Shown here one piece after another: positions 35,001-42,942 of a stretch of DNA of 64,000 nucleotides. Below the pieces are notes generated by a model. That model worked only from the letters and a program-made list of their open reading frames with translations. It had not been told where the DNA came from and made no database searches. Made by a program: the position numbers and the translations under genes. The DNA comes from Aminobacter anthyllidis (GTDB lineage Bacteria > Pseudomonadota > Alphaproteobacteria > Rhizobiales > Rhizobiaceae). Numbering within the stretch: position 1 is the first letter of the stretch; each line of letters begins with the position of its first letter. Location of the stretch: NCBI RefSeq assembly GCF_018555685.1, contig NZ_JAFLWW010000004.1:372001-436000 (forward strand), written 5' to 3'.

Positions 35001-35130
35001 GGTCGAACGCGGCCGCGAGCGCTTCGGCGAAATCGTGCGCATCCACGATCCGCTGCGCAACGAAGACTATGAAGCCGAAATCTGCAACCCAGTCTTCTAT
35101 GATCCAGAAGGAGCGCGCCAGCGTGGTTGA
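32068..35130 (+). CDS. mgdC: N-methylglutamate dehydrogenase subunit C (SoxA-like alpha subunit)
   Basis: 1,020 residues from the ATG at 32068 (AGGAGAATAA just before it). Order: N-terminal ferredoxin-like/2Fe-2S-derived fold (LQFSFDDKVMSGFAGDTLAS, RSFKYHRPRGI); NAD/FAD part with CDVLVIGGGAAGLSAALAAG (~205) and RPVVFPGNDRPGVMMASAVR (~330); then from ~600 a GcvT-type aminomethyltransferase part (HHWAAARGAVFVDTGLWKRA, IAGPNTRKLLQELVDPSE, GVMRIEKGHVAGPELNGTTT) that in SoxA binds tetrahydrofolate. The C1 unit is probably handed to THF as 5,10-methylene-THF, the substrate of GlyA encoded 4 kb downstream. Its stop overlaps mgdD by eight bases. Confidence 0.92.
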   Translation: MSGYSGSEPLGRTAALEGTTPSARSQAASASQSHRLRSGGLIDRQQPLQFSFDDKVMSGFAGDTLASALVANGVKLVARSFKYHRPRGIITAGSEEPSALVEMRTGARKEPNTRATTQELYDGLVAQSQNRWPSLRRDFMSINQLFSPIFVAGFYYKTFMWPAKFWEAIYEPIIRRAAGLGKSAALPDPDHYDKAWAHCDVLVIGGGAAGLSAALAAGRAGSRVILVEEDSRLGGRLLSDGGEIDGMHAEEWVRRTTDELTALANVRIMVRTALFGVYDGGVYAALERVNDHVPVPGPHQVRQRVWRIVAKRSVVTAGAIERPVVFPGNDRPGVMMASAVRTYVHRFAAMPGRKVALFTNNDDGWRTVEAVQQAGGDIAAVIDPRGKVPAEYQALAELSDLRVFSGGVSDVKGGVDGVRGVVVTDGNGRTQQIDADCLAVSGGWNPNVGLSCFHRGRPVWRDDIAAFVPGDSPKGMTTAGAANGEFSLGACLRDGHAAGVAAAAECGATGNAGEAAEAGDEIYAISPLWQVKAKGKAFVDFQHDVTASDVTLAQREGFESVEHLKRYTTLGMATDQGKTSNITGLAIMAEATGRTIPQTGTTIYRPPYAPVAIGALAGHHRDENFHAWRLTPSHHWAAARGAVFVDTGLWKRAQWYPQPGEKDWIESVTREVLAVRNGVGFCDVSTLGKVDVRGADAGTFLDRVYINAFSSLAVGKARYGLMLREDGIVMDDGTTSRIAEDHYFLTTTTAKAGPVMAHLEFCRQVLWPELDVQLSSASDQWAQFSIAGPNTRKLLQELVDPSEDMSNEGFPFMGAREVMLRGGITARLFRISFSGEIAFEISVPARYGGAMAQNLMIAGRDLGVTPYGTEALGVMRIEKGHVAGPELNGTTTADDLGLGKMMSKKKDFIGRVMAGREALTAPDRQVVVGIKPLDQKRRLRSGAHVLPKGAIPGPETDQGYVTSVCYSPMLEQWIGLGLVERGRERFGEIVRIHDPLRNEDYEAEICNPVFYDPEGARQRG

Positions 35131-35755
35131 TTATCTCTGGAACACCCAATCACCGCTGCAGAAGGCGCTTGTTCCCGGCCGTCATGGCGCAGCTGGAGCA
35201 CATGCAGGCGTGACGCTCAACGAAGTGCGCGACATCGTGCTGGTGCAGGTCATGGCACGGCGCGGCAAGGCAGCGGAAACCGGCAAGGCGGCCAAGAAGC
35301 TGTTCGGCGTGGAGGCACCTGCCACGCCGAAGGCTGTCATTGGCAAAACCGCCACGTTGATATGGTCCGGCCCCGATCAGTTCACTGTCATCGCACCACG
35401 TACAGACGAGGCCTCGCAGCTTGCGGCCATGGCGCAGGTCTTTGCCGGATCAGCATCTTTGTCCGACCAGTCGGATGGCCGCTGCCTGATAAGGGTTTCA
35501 GGCCCGCGTGGCCGCGATGCCATCGCCAAGTTCTCGTCGCTTGATCTGCACGACCTGGCCTTTCCGGTCGGCGCTGCGGCGAACACCTCGGTCGACCACA
35601 CGGCGGTGAACCTGTGGCGCGAGGCAAATGGCGCTGACGGGCACCCAGTCTACAACATGCTGGTCTTCACCAGCTTTTCCGACAGCCTGTGGCACACCAT
35701 CGTGGATTCGTCGCTGGAGTATGGCGTCGAGGCGGCGAGCGCCCGGGCGGCCTGA
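35123..35755 (+). CDS. mgdD: N-methylglutamate dehydrogenase subunit D (SoxG-like gamma subunit)
   Basis: 210 residues from a GTG at 35123, set by GAAGGAG ten bases upstream and by the eight-base overlap with mgdC. LRD-type beta strands, DQFTVIAPRTDEASQLAAMA (~95) and SLSDQSDGRCLIRVSGPRGR (~118) are the truncated GcvT fold typical of sarcosine oxidase gamma. The subunit is needed for assembly, not for catalysis. It ends the operon; a strong terminator follows after ~20 bases. Confidence 0.9.
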   Translation: MVDYLWNTQSPLQKALVPGRHGAAGAHAGVTLNEVRDIVLVQVMARRGKAAETGKAAKKLFGVEAPATPKAVIGKTATLIWSGPDQFTVIAPRTDEASQLAAMAQVFAGSASLSDQSDGRCLIRVSGPRGRDAIAKFSSLDLHDLAFPVGAAANTSVDHTAVNLWREANGADGHPVYNMLVFTSFSDSLWHTIVDSSLEYGVEAASARAA

Positions 35756-35777
35756 CGCACGCTACCCGTCAAACTGG

Positions 35778-35807
35778 AAAGCCCCGTTCGACCGGACGGG
35801 GCTTTTT
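35778..35807 (+). terminator. Rho-independent terminator of the mgs-gmaS-mgd operon
   Basis: Stem AAAGCCCCGT (35778-35787) pairs with ACGGGGCTTT (35796-35805) around an eight-base loop and runs into TTTTT. It lies 22 bases after the mgdD stop. Confidence 0.92.
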
Positions 35808-35915
35808 CATTTGGCGCTGGCTCCAGCGCCAGGCAAGGCAGACATTCAGGCGCAAAAAAAGCTCCACCCCAAGCGCGGGAGCGCCTGCGGCAGAGCTCAT
35901 TGGGATCCGACCGGA

Positions 35916-36296
35916 TCAGGCCTCGACGCAGGCCTTGTGCAACTGGATCAGCGATGCCGTCGGACGCAGCAGCGACAGCGTCAGACGCTCGACGCAGATC
36001 GGCATCACCAGCTTGGCGCCATCCGCATAAAACGAACCGCCCGAGGCGCGGAACGAACCCTTGTCGACGATGGTTTCGAGCACGTCGCGCGTGCGCAGCG
36101 GCAAGAGGTCGGTGCAGGCGCTCATCCGAGCGAAGATGTGACTGATGGGGACGTTGTAGCCATCGACGGCTACGAGAGGCTCTTCATTGCCTTCTTTCCA
36201 TTCCTCCAGCGCTTCGAGCGCATCATGGAAAGCGTTGTGAAGGGTAATGGGCGCGTGGCCCTCGAAAAGTTCCGGCAGCACTTTCTGCATTGGCAT
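35916..36296 (-). CDS. Conserved-looking protein of unknown function
   Basis: 126 residues from the ATG at 36296 (AGAGGA just upstream; a second ATG two codons on fits the spacing better). Not recognised. LHNAFHDALEALEEWKEGNE is a charged helix, followed by VAVDGYNVPISHIFARMSAC and PICVERLTLSLLRPTASLIQ. There is no signal peptide or membrane helix. It is transcribed against the mgd operon and divergently from ppc. A near-perfect ATGCAA-N5-TTGCAC palindrome lies ~90 bases upstream. Confidence 0.6.
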   Translation of the reverse strand: MPMQKVLPELFEGHAPITLHNAFHDALEALEEWKEGNEEPLVAVDGYNVPISHIFARMSACTDLLPLRTRDVLETIVDKGSFRASGGSFYADGAKLVMPICVERLTLSLLRPTASLIQLHKACVEA

Positions 36297-36386
36297 GTTC
36301 CTCTTCAAGCTCGATTGGATCGTGCTGCGGCGATGCGGAATTCGATAGTGGACCTCACTTTCAAGCGCCTCCCTTACTTGCCTTAT

Positions 36387-36403
36387 ATGCAACATATTTG
36401 CAC
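36387..36403. promoter_or_regulatory. Palindrome ATGCAA-N5-TTGCAC upstream of the unknown gene
   Basis: ATGCAA (36387-36392), CATAT, TTGCAC (36398-36403). The inner five bases on each side are perfectly inverted. The same 6-5-6 pattern, fully perfect, occurs at 51804-51820 between hpd and an Lrp-type gene. Likely an operator. The rest of 36297-36657 shows no other clear signal. Confidence 0.4.
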
Positions 36404-36657
36404 ATGAGTTAAATCTCGTCCACTGCAAAACGCACTGGACCAATCCTCGGCAAGATCCTGATTTTCAATATGGTGCGGTAGTCCAATTTGGGCTTTGCGA
36501 CCATCGTTCGGCCAGTGTCGGCACCACCCGAACGAATAGGAAATCTACCCGTCCGGGGCGTTTTCAAGCCGGCACAAAAACTGTCTGCTGTCAGTTAGGA
36601 AAACTGCATCTTCCCGGACAGCCGGCTCAACAAGGCGAAGTTCGGGAACAACTCGAG

Positions 36658-39366
36658 ATGAATGGGTGCCGCTTGGAGGAGAGCAGACCACTCAGCTTTC
36701 GCGAGGACGTCCGCAGCCTGTTGTTCAGGGTGCTTTTGGCCGTCGTCAGCGAACGCGAGCCCGATATGGCGGAGGTGCTGACCGGCCGTGCGAGCCTCGA
36801 CGCGCTTGAAAGCGGGCAACGCATCGCTGCGTTGCAGGCAACCGGCATCTGGTTCCAGCTCGTCGCCATTGCCAATGAGCTTTTGGCCATGCGGTCGCGT
36901 CGTGAGCTGGAGCAGATGGGAGGCGCTGACGAGGTCATCGGCTCCTTCGCCAATGTCGTGGGCGAGATCGCCGCCGCCGGCTACCCGGCCGAGGAGATCC
37001 AGACTACCCTCGACGGGCTCAGTGTCGGGCCGACAATGACGGCGCATCCGACCGAAGCCAAGCGCGTCACTGTGCTCGAAATTCATCGCCGTATCTATCG
37101 CAAGCTGACCGAACTCGAACAGCAGCGCTGGGCGCCGCGCGAACGCGAACAGCTGATCGACGATCTCAAGAGCGAGATCGAGCTTCTGTGGATGTCGGGC
37201 GAGCTTCGGCTCGAGCGCCCGTCGGTCGAACGCGAGATCGCCTGGGGCCTGCACTTCTTCCGAGAGGTCATATTCGAGGCCACACCTAAGCTCTACGACT
37301 CGGTCGAAGAGGCGCTCGCTCGCCACTATCCGGAATACGATCTGAAGGTGCCGTCCTTCATGCGCTATGCCTCCTGGATCGGCGGCGACCGCGACGGCAA
37401 TCCCAATGTCACCGCCAAGACCACGGCCTATGCGCTCAACGAGTGTCGCCAGGCGATCATCGGCTGGTATATCGGCCAGGTGCGCAAGCTGGTCACCGTG
37501 CTCAGCATCAGCGCCAATGTCGTCGATGTCCCTGATGCCTTCATCAAGGCGCTGGGGCATGCGCTGCACCGCAGTGGCAATGCCTCGGAGATCGTCGCGC
37601 GTAATCCCGACGAGCCGCTGCGCCAGTTCGCTGCCGCGATGCTAGATCGCCTGGAAGCGATGCGCGGCGAGGCCTCGGCCAAGCCTTATGCCCGCTCTGA
37701 TGGCTTCAAGACCGACCTGCGCGAGCTTGAAAACGTGCTGGCCCAGCTCGGCGGCAAGCTGATCGCCAGACGCTTCGTCCGGCCCTTGCGCCAACAAGTC
37801 GAAACCTTCGGTTTCCGTACCGTCTCGCTCGACATCAGGCAGAATTCCACCGTCGTCAATCGCGTGCTGGCGGAACTGTTCAAGCTTGCCGATCCGGCTG
37901 CGGCGCCAGCACCCGATACGCCACAATGGACGCAGCGTATACGCGCGGCGCTGAACTCCGGCGAACAGCTGGAAGTCGACCGGCTGGCATTGTCTGAAGA
38001 AGCACAGGAACTGCTCGACCTGTTCGATGTCATCCGCAAGGCTTCGGCTGGCTTGAATGGCGGTGCCGTCGGCGCCTTCATCCTGTCAATGACGCGGTCG
38101 AGCGACGATCTTCTGGCCGTCTATCTGCTGGCGCAGTATTCCGGCTTGGCCACGGCGATGGACGGCAGCGGAACCATCGCGCTCCGCGTTGTCCCGCTGT
38201 TCGAGACCATTACCGATCTGCGCGCAGCGCCCGAAATCCTCGACCAGCTGTTCGGCGTCTCGATCGTGCGCCGCTCGGTGCGCGATTTCGGCAACGCCCA
38301 GGAAGTGATGCTCGGCTACTCCGACTCCAACAAGGATGGCGGCTTCCTTGCTTCCAACTGGGAGCTGAACAAGGCACAGCGCCGCATCACCGCGCTCGGC
38401 ATCAAGCGCAAGGTCAAGATCAGCTTCTTCCACGGTCGCGGCGGCTCGGTCAGCCGCGGCGGTGCGCCGACGGGCAGGGCGATTGCCGCTCAACCAGCTG
38501 GCACGATCGGCGGCGCGATGCGTGTCACCGAACAGGGCGAGGTTGTGTCGTCGAAGTTCGCCAATCGCGGCACCGGGCTCTATCAGCTCGAAATCCTTGC
38601 CGCGAGTGTCTTTGCCCACAGCGTCAAGTCGCCGAATGAAGCCGAGCTGAAGGACATTCCCGAGTTCAGCGAGGCACTGGAAGCGCTGACAGGCATGTCG
38701 CAGGCCTCATATTCGGGCCTGATCAACGAGCCCGGCTTCATCGACTACTTCCACCAGGCAAGTCCGGTCGAGGAGTTGTCGCTGCTCAAGATCGGCTCGC
38801 GCCCGGCGCGGCGTTTCGGTGCTCGCGACATCTCCGACCTGCGCGCTATCCCTTGGGTCTTTGCCTGGAGCCAGAACCGTCATCTCTTGACCAACTGGTA
38901 CGGTATCGGCAGCGCGCTGAACTCTTTCGTCAATGTGCGCGGCGATGCCGGCCTGGAATTGCTCCAGCAGATGTTCGAGCGTTCACGCTTCTTCCGGCTC
39001 GTCATCGATGAGGTCGACAAGGGCCTCTACCAGTCCGACATGGACATCGGAAAGCTCTATGCCGGGTTGGTGCAGGAACGCGAGGTTGGCGAGCGCATCT
39101 ACGCTAAGATTTCAGCTGAATATGCGCTGACGCGGCGGATGATCTCCGAGGTCAATGGCGGCTTGAAATTGTCCGAGCGCTTCCCAGCCTTCAAGCGGCA
39201 TTTCGATCGCATCCGCCCGCAGATGGACTCGATCCACCGGCTGCAGGTGCAGCTGTTGCGCGAGGTTCGTGCCCAGGATGATGCCACCGTCAATCCCAAG
39301 CGCGCGGTCAACGCGCTCCTGCTTTCGATCAACTGCATTTCCGCCGGCCTCGGCTGGACCGGATGA
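36658..39366 (+). CDS. ppc: Phosphoenolpyruvate carboxylase
   Basis: 902 residues. VGPTMTAHPTEAKRVTVLEI (~residue 122) has the catalytic His, SWIGGDRDGNPNVTAKTT (~240), MLGYSDSNKDGGFLASNWEL (~553) and KISFFHGRGGSVSRGGAPTG (~588) are the phosphate- and PEP-binding loops, and the protein ends NCISAGLGWTG. It makes oxaloacetate from PEP and bicarbonate. Beside glyA and near a methylamine operon it probably serves the serine cycle. The first ATG is used; the ribosome site is poor. glyA starts 40 bases after the stop, so the two are probably co-transcribed. Confidence 0.95.
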   Translation: MNGCRLEESRPLSFREDVRSLLFRVLLAVVSEREPDMAEVLTGRASLDALESGQRIAALQATGIWFQLVAIANELLAMRSRRELEQMGGADEVIGSFANVVGEIAAAGYPAEEIQTTLDGLSVGPTMTAHPTEAKRVTVLEIHRRIYRKLTELEQQRWAPREREQLIDDLKSEIELLWMSGELRLERPSVEREIAWGLHFFREVIFEATPKLYDSVEEALARHYPEYDLKVPSFMRYASWIGGDRDGNPNVTAKTTAYALNECRQAIIGWYIGQVRKLVTVLSISANVVDVPDAFIKALGHALHRSGNASEIVARNPDEPLRQFAAAMLDRLEAMRGEASAKPYARSDGFKTDLRELENVLAQLGGKLIARRFVRPLRQQVETFGFRTVSLDIRQNSTVVNRVLAELFKLADPAAAPAPDTPQWTQRIRAALNSGEQLEVDRLALSEEAQELLDLFDVIRKASAGLNGGAVGAFILSMTRSSDDLLAVYLLAQYSGLATAMDGSGTIALRVVPLFETITDLRAAPEILDQLFGVSIVRRSVRDFGNAQEVMLGYSDSNKDGGFLASNWELNKAQRRITALGIKRKVKISFFHGRGGSVSRGGAPTGRAIAAQPAGTIGGAMRVTEQGEVVSSKFANRGTGLYQLEILAASVFAHSVKSPNEAELKDIPEFSEALEALTGMSQASYSGLINEPGFIDYFHQASPVEELSLLKIGSRPARRFGARDISDLRAIPWVFAWSQNRHLLTNWYGIGSALNSFVNVRGDAGLELLQQMFERSRFFRLVIDEVDKGLYQSDMDIGKLYAGLVQEREVGERIYAKISAEYALTRRMISEVNGGLKLSERFPAFKRHFDRIRPQMDSIHRLQVQLLREVRAQDDATVNPKRAVNALLLSINCISAGLGWTG

Positions 39367-39406
39367 CCCAGATTTCAGGCGCCTCAGGCGCTGCTAGGAG
39401 GAGCCT

Positions 39407-40711
39407 ATGAATATCCCTACCAGACCCGGCATCGGCAGTGCCCGCAACTTCTTTCGCACCGGCGTCGCGCAGGCGGATCCAGCCGTCAGCGCTTCGATGG
39501 ACCGCGAACTCCAGCGCCAGCGCGACGAGATCGAACTGATCGCGTCGGAAAACATCGTCTCCAGGGCGGTGCTCGAGGCGCAAGGCTCGGTTCTGACCAA
39601 CAAGTACGCCGAGGGCTATCCCGGCCGTCGCTACTATGGCGGTTGCGCTTACGTCGACGAGGTCGAGAATCTGGCGCGCGAACGCGCCAAGACGATGTTC
39701 AACTGCAGCTTCGCCAACGTCCAGCCCAATTCGGGCAGCCAGGCCAACCAGGCGGTGTTCATGGCGCTGATGCAGCCGGGCGACACGTTCCTCGGCCTCA
39801 ATCTGGCCGCCGGCGGCCACCTTACCCATGGCGCGCCGGTCAACCAGTCCGGCAAGTGGTTCAACGTCGTCTCCTATGGCGTCAAGCCCGACACGCATCG
39901 CATCGACATGGACGAGGTCCGCGACCTGGCCAAGAAGCACCAGCCCAAGGTGATCCTTGCCGGTGGCTCGGCTTATCCGCGCATCATCGACTTCAAGGCG
40001 TTCCGTGAGATCGCCGACGAGGTTGGCGCCAAGCTGTTTGTCGACATGGCGCATTTCGCCGGTCTGGTTGCCGGTGGCGTGCACCCCAACCCGCTCGAAC
40101 ACGCCCATGTCGTGACGACAACCACGCACAAGACCTTGCGCGGCCCGCGCGGCGGCATGGTGCTGTCCAATGACGAAGAGATCGGCAAGAAGATCAATTC
40201 GGCGGTTTTTCCGGGCCTTCAGGGCGGTCCGCTGATGCATGTCATCGCCGCCAAGGCGGTCGCCTTCGGCGAGGCGCTGACGCCCGACTTCAAGGTCTAT
40301 GCCGCCAACGTCGTCTCCAACGCCAAGGCGCTGGCCGAAACGCTGCAAGAGGGTGGTGTCGACATCGTCTCCGGCGGCACTGACACGCATCTGATGCTTG
40401 TCGACCTGCGCCGCAAGAACCTCACCGGCAAGGCCGTGGAAGCCTCGCTCGGCCGTGCCCATATCACCTGCAACAAGAACGGCATTCCGTTCGATCCGCA
40501 GGGGCCGATGGTCACATCGGGTGTTCGTTTAGGCACGCCGGCATGCACGACGCGCGGTTTCCTCAATGAAGAGTTCCGCCAGGTTGGCCGCATGACGATG
40601 GCCGTCATCGACGGGCTTGCGGCTAATGGCGAGGAGGGCAACGCCAAGATCGAGGCTGCCGTTCGTGAAGAAACGCACGATTTGGTCAGCCGATTCCGAA
40701 TCTACGACTGA
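39407..40711 (+). CDS. glyA: Serine hydroxymethyltransferase
   Basis: 434 residues, PLP enzyme. [20 protein letters not shown] (~44), [16 protein letters not shown] (~65), [20 protein letters not shown] (~210) and [20 protein letters not shown] (~235, Schiff-base Lys in the HKT element) are the family marks. It adds the C1 unit of 5,10-methylene-THF to glycine to make serine, the entry reaction of the serine cycle. AGGAGGAG at 39396-39403 fixes the start at 39407. Coupling with ppc suggests a dedicated methylotrophy copy; whether another glyA exists elsewhere cannot be seen. Confidence 0.96.
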   Translation: MNIPTRPGIGSARNFFRTGVAQADPAVSASMDRELQRQRDEIELIASENIVSRAVLEAQGSVLTNKYAEGYPGRRYYGGCAYVDEVENLARERAKTMFNCSFANVQPNSGSQANQAVFMALMQPGDTFLGLNLAAGGHLTHGAPVNQSGKWFNVVSYGVKPDTHRIDMDEVRDLAKKHQPKVILAGGSAYPRIIDFKAFREIADEVGAKLFVDMAHFAGLVAGGVHPNPLEHAHVVTTTTHKTLRGPRGGMVLSNDEEIGKKINSAVFPGLQGGPLMHVIAAKAVAFGEALTPDFKVYAANVVSNAKALAETLQEGGVDIVSGGTDTHLMLVDLRRKNLTGKAVEASLGRAHITCNKNGIPFDPQGPMVTSGVRLGTPACTTRGFLNEEFRQVGRMTMAVIDGLAANGEEGNAKIEAAVREETHDLVSRFRIYD

Positions 40712-40735
40712 TTTTTGTCGTAGAAGAGCAGGCAC

Positions 40736-40768
40736 GCCTTGGCGAATTCGAGTGGAATGCGCCAAGGC
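40736..40768. terminator. Hairpin after glyA
   Basis: GCCTTGGCG (40736-40744) pairs with CGCCAAGGC (40760-40768). There is no T-run, so it may protect the mRNA end or attenuate transcription rather than terminate. The LuxR-type gene starts 24 bases later. Confidence 0.45.
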
Positions 40769-40791
40769 ACGATGCCTAAGATGGCGGGCTG

Positions 40792-41439
40792 ATGGCGCAA
40801 CAAAAGAAGCTGAACGTCCTGATCGCCGAGCGCAACCCGCTGGTGATATCGGCTTTGCGCGACATGATCAGCCGCGACGAGCGGTTTACCTTCGTCGAAG
40901 GCGTGCAGAGCGGCGACGCCTTCATCAAGGCTGTCGCGGCAGTAGAGCCGGCATTCGACGTCGCAATCGTTGCCTGGAAGCTGTCCGACATGGACGCCAG
41001 CGAAGTTCTTACCGAGCTGCAGCGCCGACAGCTTACTGCTCGTATGGTGATCTTTTCCAACGACCATGACATCGGCATATTGAAGCAGTGCGTGCGATTG
41101 GGCGTGCAAGGCTTCTGCTATCAGTTCGATGATCCATGTATCCTGTTCGACACGCTGCTTGCCGTCGCGAACGGGCGCATCTGCATTCCCTACATCGATG
41201 TTGCAAAGATCAACGAGACGCCGCTGTCGCGCCTCACGACGCGCGAACTCGAGCTGCTTGGCGTGCTGGCGGATGGCTGGACCAACCTGCAGATCGCGAC
41301 AAGGACCGGGATCTCGGAGAACACGGTCAAGTATCACCTCAAAAATCTCTACGACAAGCTGGGCGTGCGCAACCGCGCCATGGCGGTTGCGCTCTATGCC
41401 AGCGAGCGCAAGCGCGGTCCGCAACCGAACCCGCGATAG
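40792..41439 (+). CDS. LuxR/NarL-type regulator with degenerate receiver domain
   Basis: 215 residues. The receiver-like domain (~1-125) starts NVLIAERNPLVISALRDMI, where the usual acidic pair is reduced to Glu-Arg. Its phosphorylation-site strand reads FDVAIVAWKLSDMDASEVL; aligned to the common pattern with Asp after the beta-3 strand, that position is Ala. A LuxR helix-turn-helix at ~140-200 is intact: LTTRELELLGVLADGWTNLQ, then GISENTVKYHLKNLYDKLGV. It probably binds DNA without phosphorylation control. Its place 80 bases after glyA suggests a role in C1 genes, which is inference. Confidence 0.85.
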   Translation: MAQQKKLNVLIAERNPLVISALRDMISRDERFTFVEGVQSGDAFIKAVAAVEPAFDVAIVAWKLSDMDASEVLTELQRRQLTARMVIFSNDHDIGILKQCVRLGVQGFCYQFDDPCILFDTLLAVANGRICIPYIDVAKINETPLSRLTTRELELLGVLADGWTNLQIATRTGISENTVKYHLKNLYDKLGVRNRAMAVALYASERKRGPQPNPR

Positions 41440-41445
41440 AGCCGG

Positions 41446-42228
41446 TCACGGCAGGCCGAGCGCCTTTTTCTCCTCCGCTTCCGACAGCGGCGCCCCGGCG
41501 TGGATCGTGGTCAGATAGGCATCGACTGTCTCGGAGGCGCCGGCCGGAACATAGTCCTGTCCGGCAGTCGGTGCCGCAACGGCAAGCCTGAGGTCCCAGT
41601 TTTGCCCGACCCGGCAAGCGACCGAAACCAGTGACGTTTCCGATACACGATGAAGTTCGAACTCGCGGCAGAGTGCGCCTGCTTCGTCGCGGAAGCTCGA
41701 GACGAACTTGATCGTGGTGCCACCGGCATTGATGTCGGCGCCTGATGGTGTGGTGGCGAGCGCCTTGGCGACCACTGGATCACTGATCGCGGCAACCATC
41801 CCGCCTGAAACGGGTGCGCCTGCCTTGCCGGCGAGATAGCCGCCGGCGCCGACGATGACGGCTGCCAGCGAGGCCGCGAGCGGCAACGTCCAGCTCGAGC
41901 CGGCCTTGCGTGCTGCTGTCTTCGGCTGGAAGGTCACGACGTTATCGGCGGCAGGCTGCTGGCTTGTTTCAGCAGTTGCATCTTCGCGCTTGCGCACCAC
42001 GTCGATCATCTTCTGCACCGACTGTGTCAGTGCCTCGGGCACCGGCTCGTCGATCAGAGGCTTCAGCGCAGCCGATGCCTGGACGCGGCTTTCCATGAAG
42101 GCGGCGACGCGGGCAATGAGCGCGTCGTCCGAGCTCATGGCTTCCTCGATCGCCGCCGTGGTTTCGGCGTCGAGCTCGCCATCGGCGAAGGCCATCAGGG
42201 TTTCGTCGTCGAAATCGCGCCTGCTCAT
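41446..42228 (-). CDS. Membrane anti-sigma factor
   Basis: 260 residues. The cytoplasmic N-terminus has FDDETLMAFADGELDAETTA, the short anti-sigma helix pattern, but no His-Cys zinc motif. A single membrane helix at ~115-135 (LPLAASLAAVIVGAGGYLAG) leads to a ~125-residue periplasmic part with FVSSFRDEAGALCREFELHR and three or so cysteines (LCREF, VACRVG). Its ATG overlaps the sigma factor stop (ATGA), so both are translated together. It probably holds the sigma factor inactive until an envelope signal. It converges with the LuxR-type gene six bases away. Confidence 0.85.
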   Translation of the reverse strand: MSRRDFDDETLMAFADGELDAETTAAIEEAMSSDDALIARVAAFMESRVQASAALKPLIDEPVPEALTQSVQKMIDVVRKREDATAETSQQPAADNVVTFQPKTAARKAGSSWTLPLAASLAAVIVGAGGYLAGKAGAPVSGGMVAAISDPVVAKALATTPSGADINAGGTTIKFVSSFRDEAGALCREFELHRVSETSLVSVACRVGQNWDLRLAVAAPTAGQDYVPAGASETVDAYLTTIHAGAPLSEAEEKKALGLP

Positions 42229-42764
42229 GTCTTCCCACCTTTTTCGGGTGAACGGTCGGCTGCAGGGTTTATTCCGGCTGCCTCCGCAAGATTCTTGCGG
42301 GCGCGGGCCAGCCTGCTCATGACGGTACCAATGGGGATGCCCAGCACCTCGGCTGCCTCCTTGTAGGACAGATCCTCGACGCAGACGAGCAGCAGCACCT
42401 CGCGTTGCTCGTCGACAAGCTCGTCGATCGCCACAGCCACGCTTTTCAACGTCATGCGCGCTTCGACGTCACGTTCGCCGCTCGAACCGACAATGTCTTG
42501 GCGGTCGTCGATATCCTCGCGCGGGCCAGCCGTTTTGGTGCGCCTGATATGGTCGATCCACAAATTGCGCAGGATGCGGAACATCCATGCGTCAAAACGC
42601 GTGCCCGATTCGAACCTGTCCTGGCTGGCCAGAGCCCGTTCGCAGGCCGCCTGCACGAGATCGTCGGCGAGATCGCGCGACCGGCACAGCGAAATCGCGA
42701 ACCGGCGCAGATTGGGCAGGAAAGCGATCAGGCGATCGCTGACTGAAACATCGTCACCCTTCAT
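42225..42764 (-). CDS. ECF-type RNA polymerase sigma factor
   Basis: 179 residues from the ATG at 42764; longer frames reach 42851 but lack support. Region 2: LPNLRRFAISLCRSRDLADD, then RFDAWMFRILRNLWIDHIRR (~60-80). Region 4: VLLLVCVEDLSYKEAAEVLG and IPIGTVMSRLARARKNLAEA (~130-165). It directs RNA polymerase to a stress regulon and is paired with the anti-sigma factor by a four-base overlap. Two plus-strand transcription units right next to it carry GGAAT-N16-CGTT, the -35/-10 pattern known for alphaproteobacterial ECF sigma factors. No such element was found in front of the sigma gene itself. Confidence 0.92.
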   Translation of the reverse strand: MKGDDVSVSDRLIAFLPNLRRFAISLCRSRDLADDLVQAACERALASQDRFESGTRFDAWMFRILRNLWIDHIRRTKTAGPREDIDDRQDIVGSSGERDVEARMTLKSVAVAIDELVDEQREVLLLVCVEDLSYKEAAEVLGIPIGTVMSRLARARKNLAEAAGINPAADRSPEKGGKT

Positions 42765-42809
42765 GCAGTCGTATCCTGTCTCTCCCACCGCAGAAATCGG
42801 CGAGGCCAC

Positions 42810-42834
42810 GGAATAAACCGACCCCTCGTCCGTT
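42810..42834 (+). promoter_or_regulatory. ECF-type promoter element, copy 1 (upstream of subtilase gene)
   Basis: GGAAT (42810-42814), 16 bases, CGTT (42831-42834), on the plus strand 109 bases before the subtilase ATG. The same GGAAT-N16-CGTT recurs at 44414-44438. Confidence 0.55.
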
Positions 42835-42942
42835 GGGCTCAAAATGCACAAATGTAGTCAAAATGATATGGGATGCCGAAAGGCTTATGTGGATCGCTAA
42901 CAATTGCCGTCTGCGCGCCATATCGGCAGGAAAGGACGAACC

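Noticed and set aside
30487-35755. Sarcosine oxidase soxBDAG
   Set aside because: Subunit order and folds are alike, but operon context with mgsABC-gmaS indicates N-methylglutamate dehydrogenase. The substrate cannot be proven from sequence.
39329-40462. 377-codon minus-strand frame
   Set aside because: Opposite glyA; composition typical of a GC-driven shadow frame.
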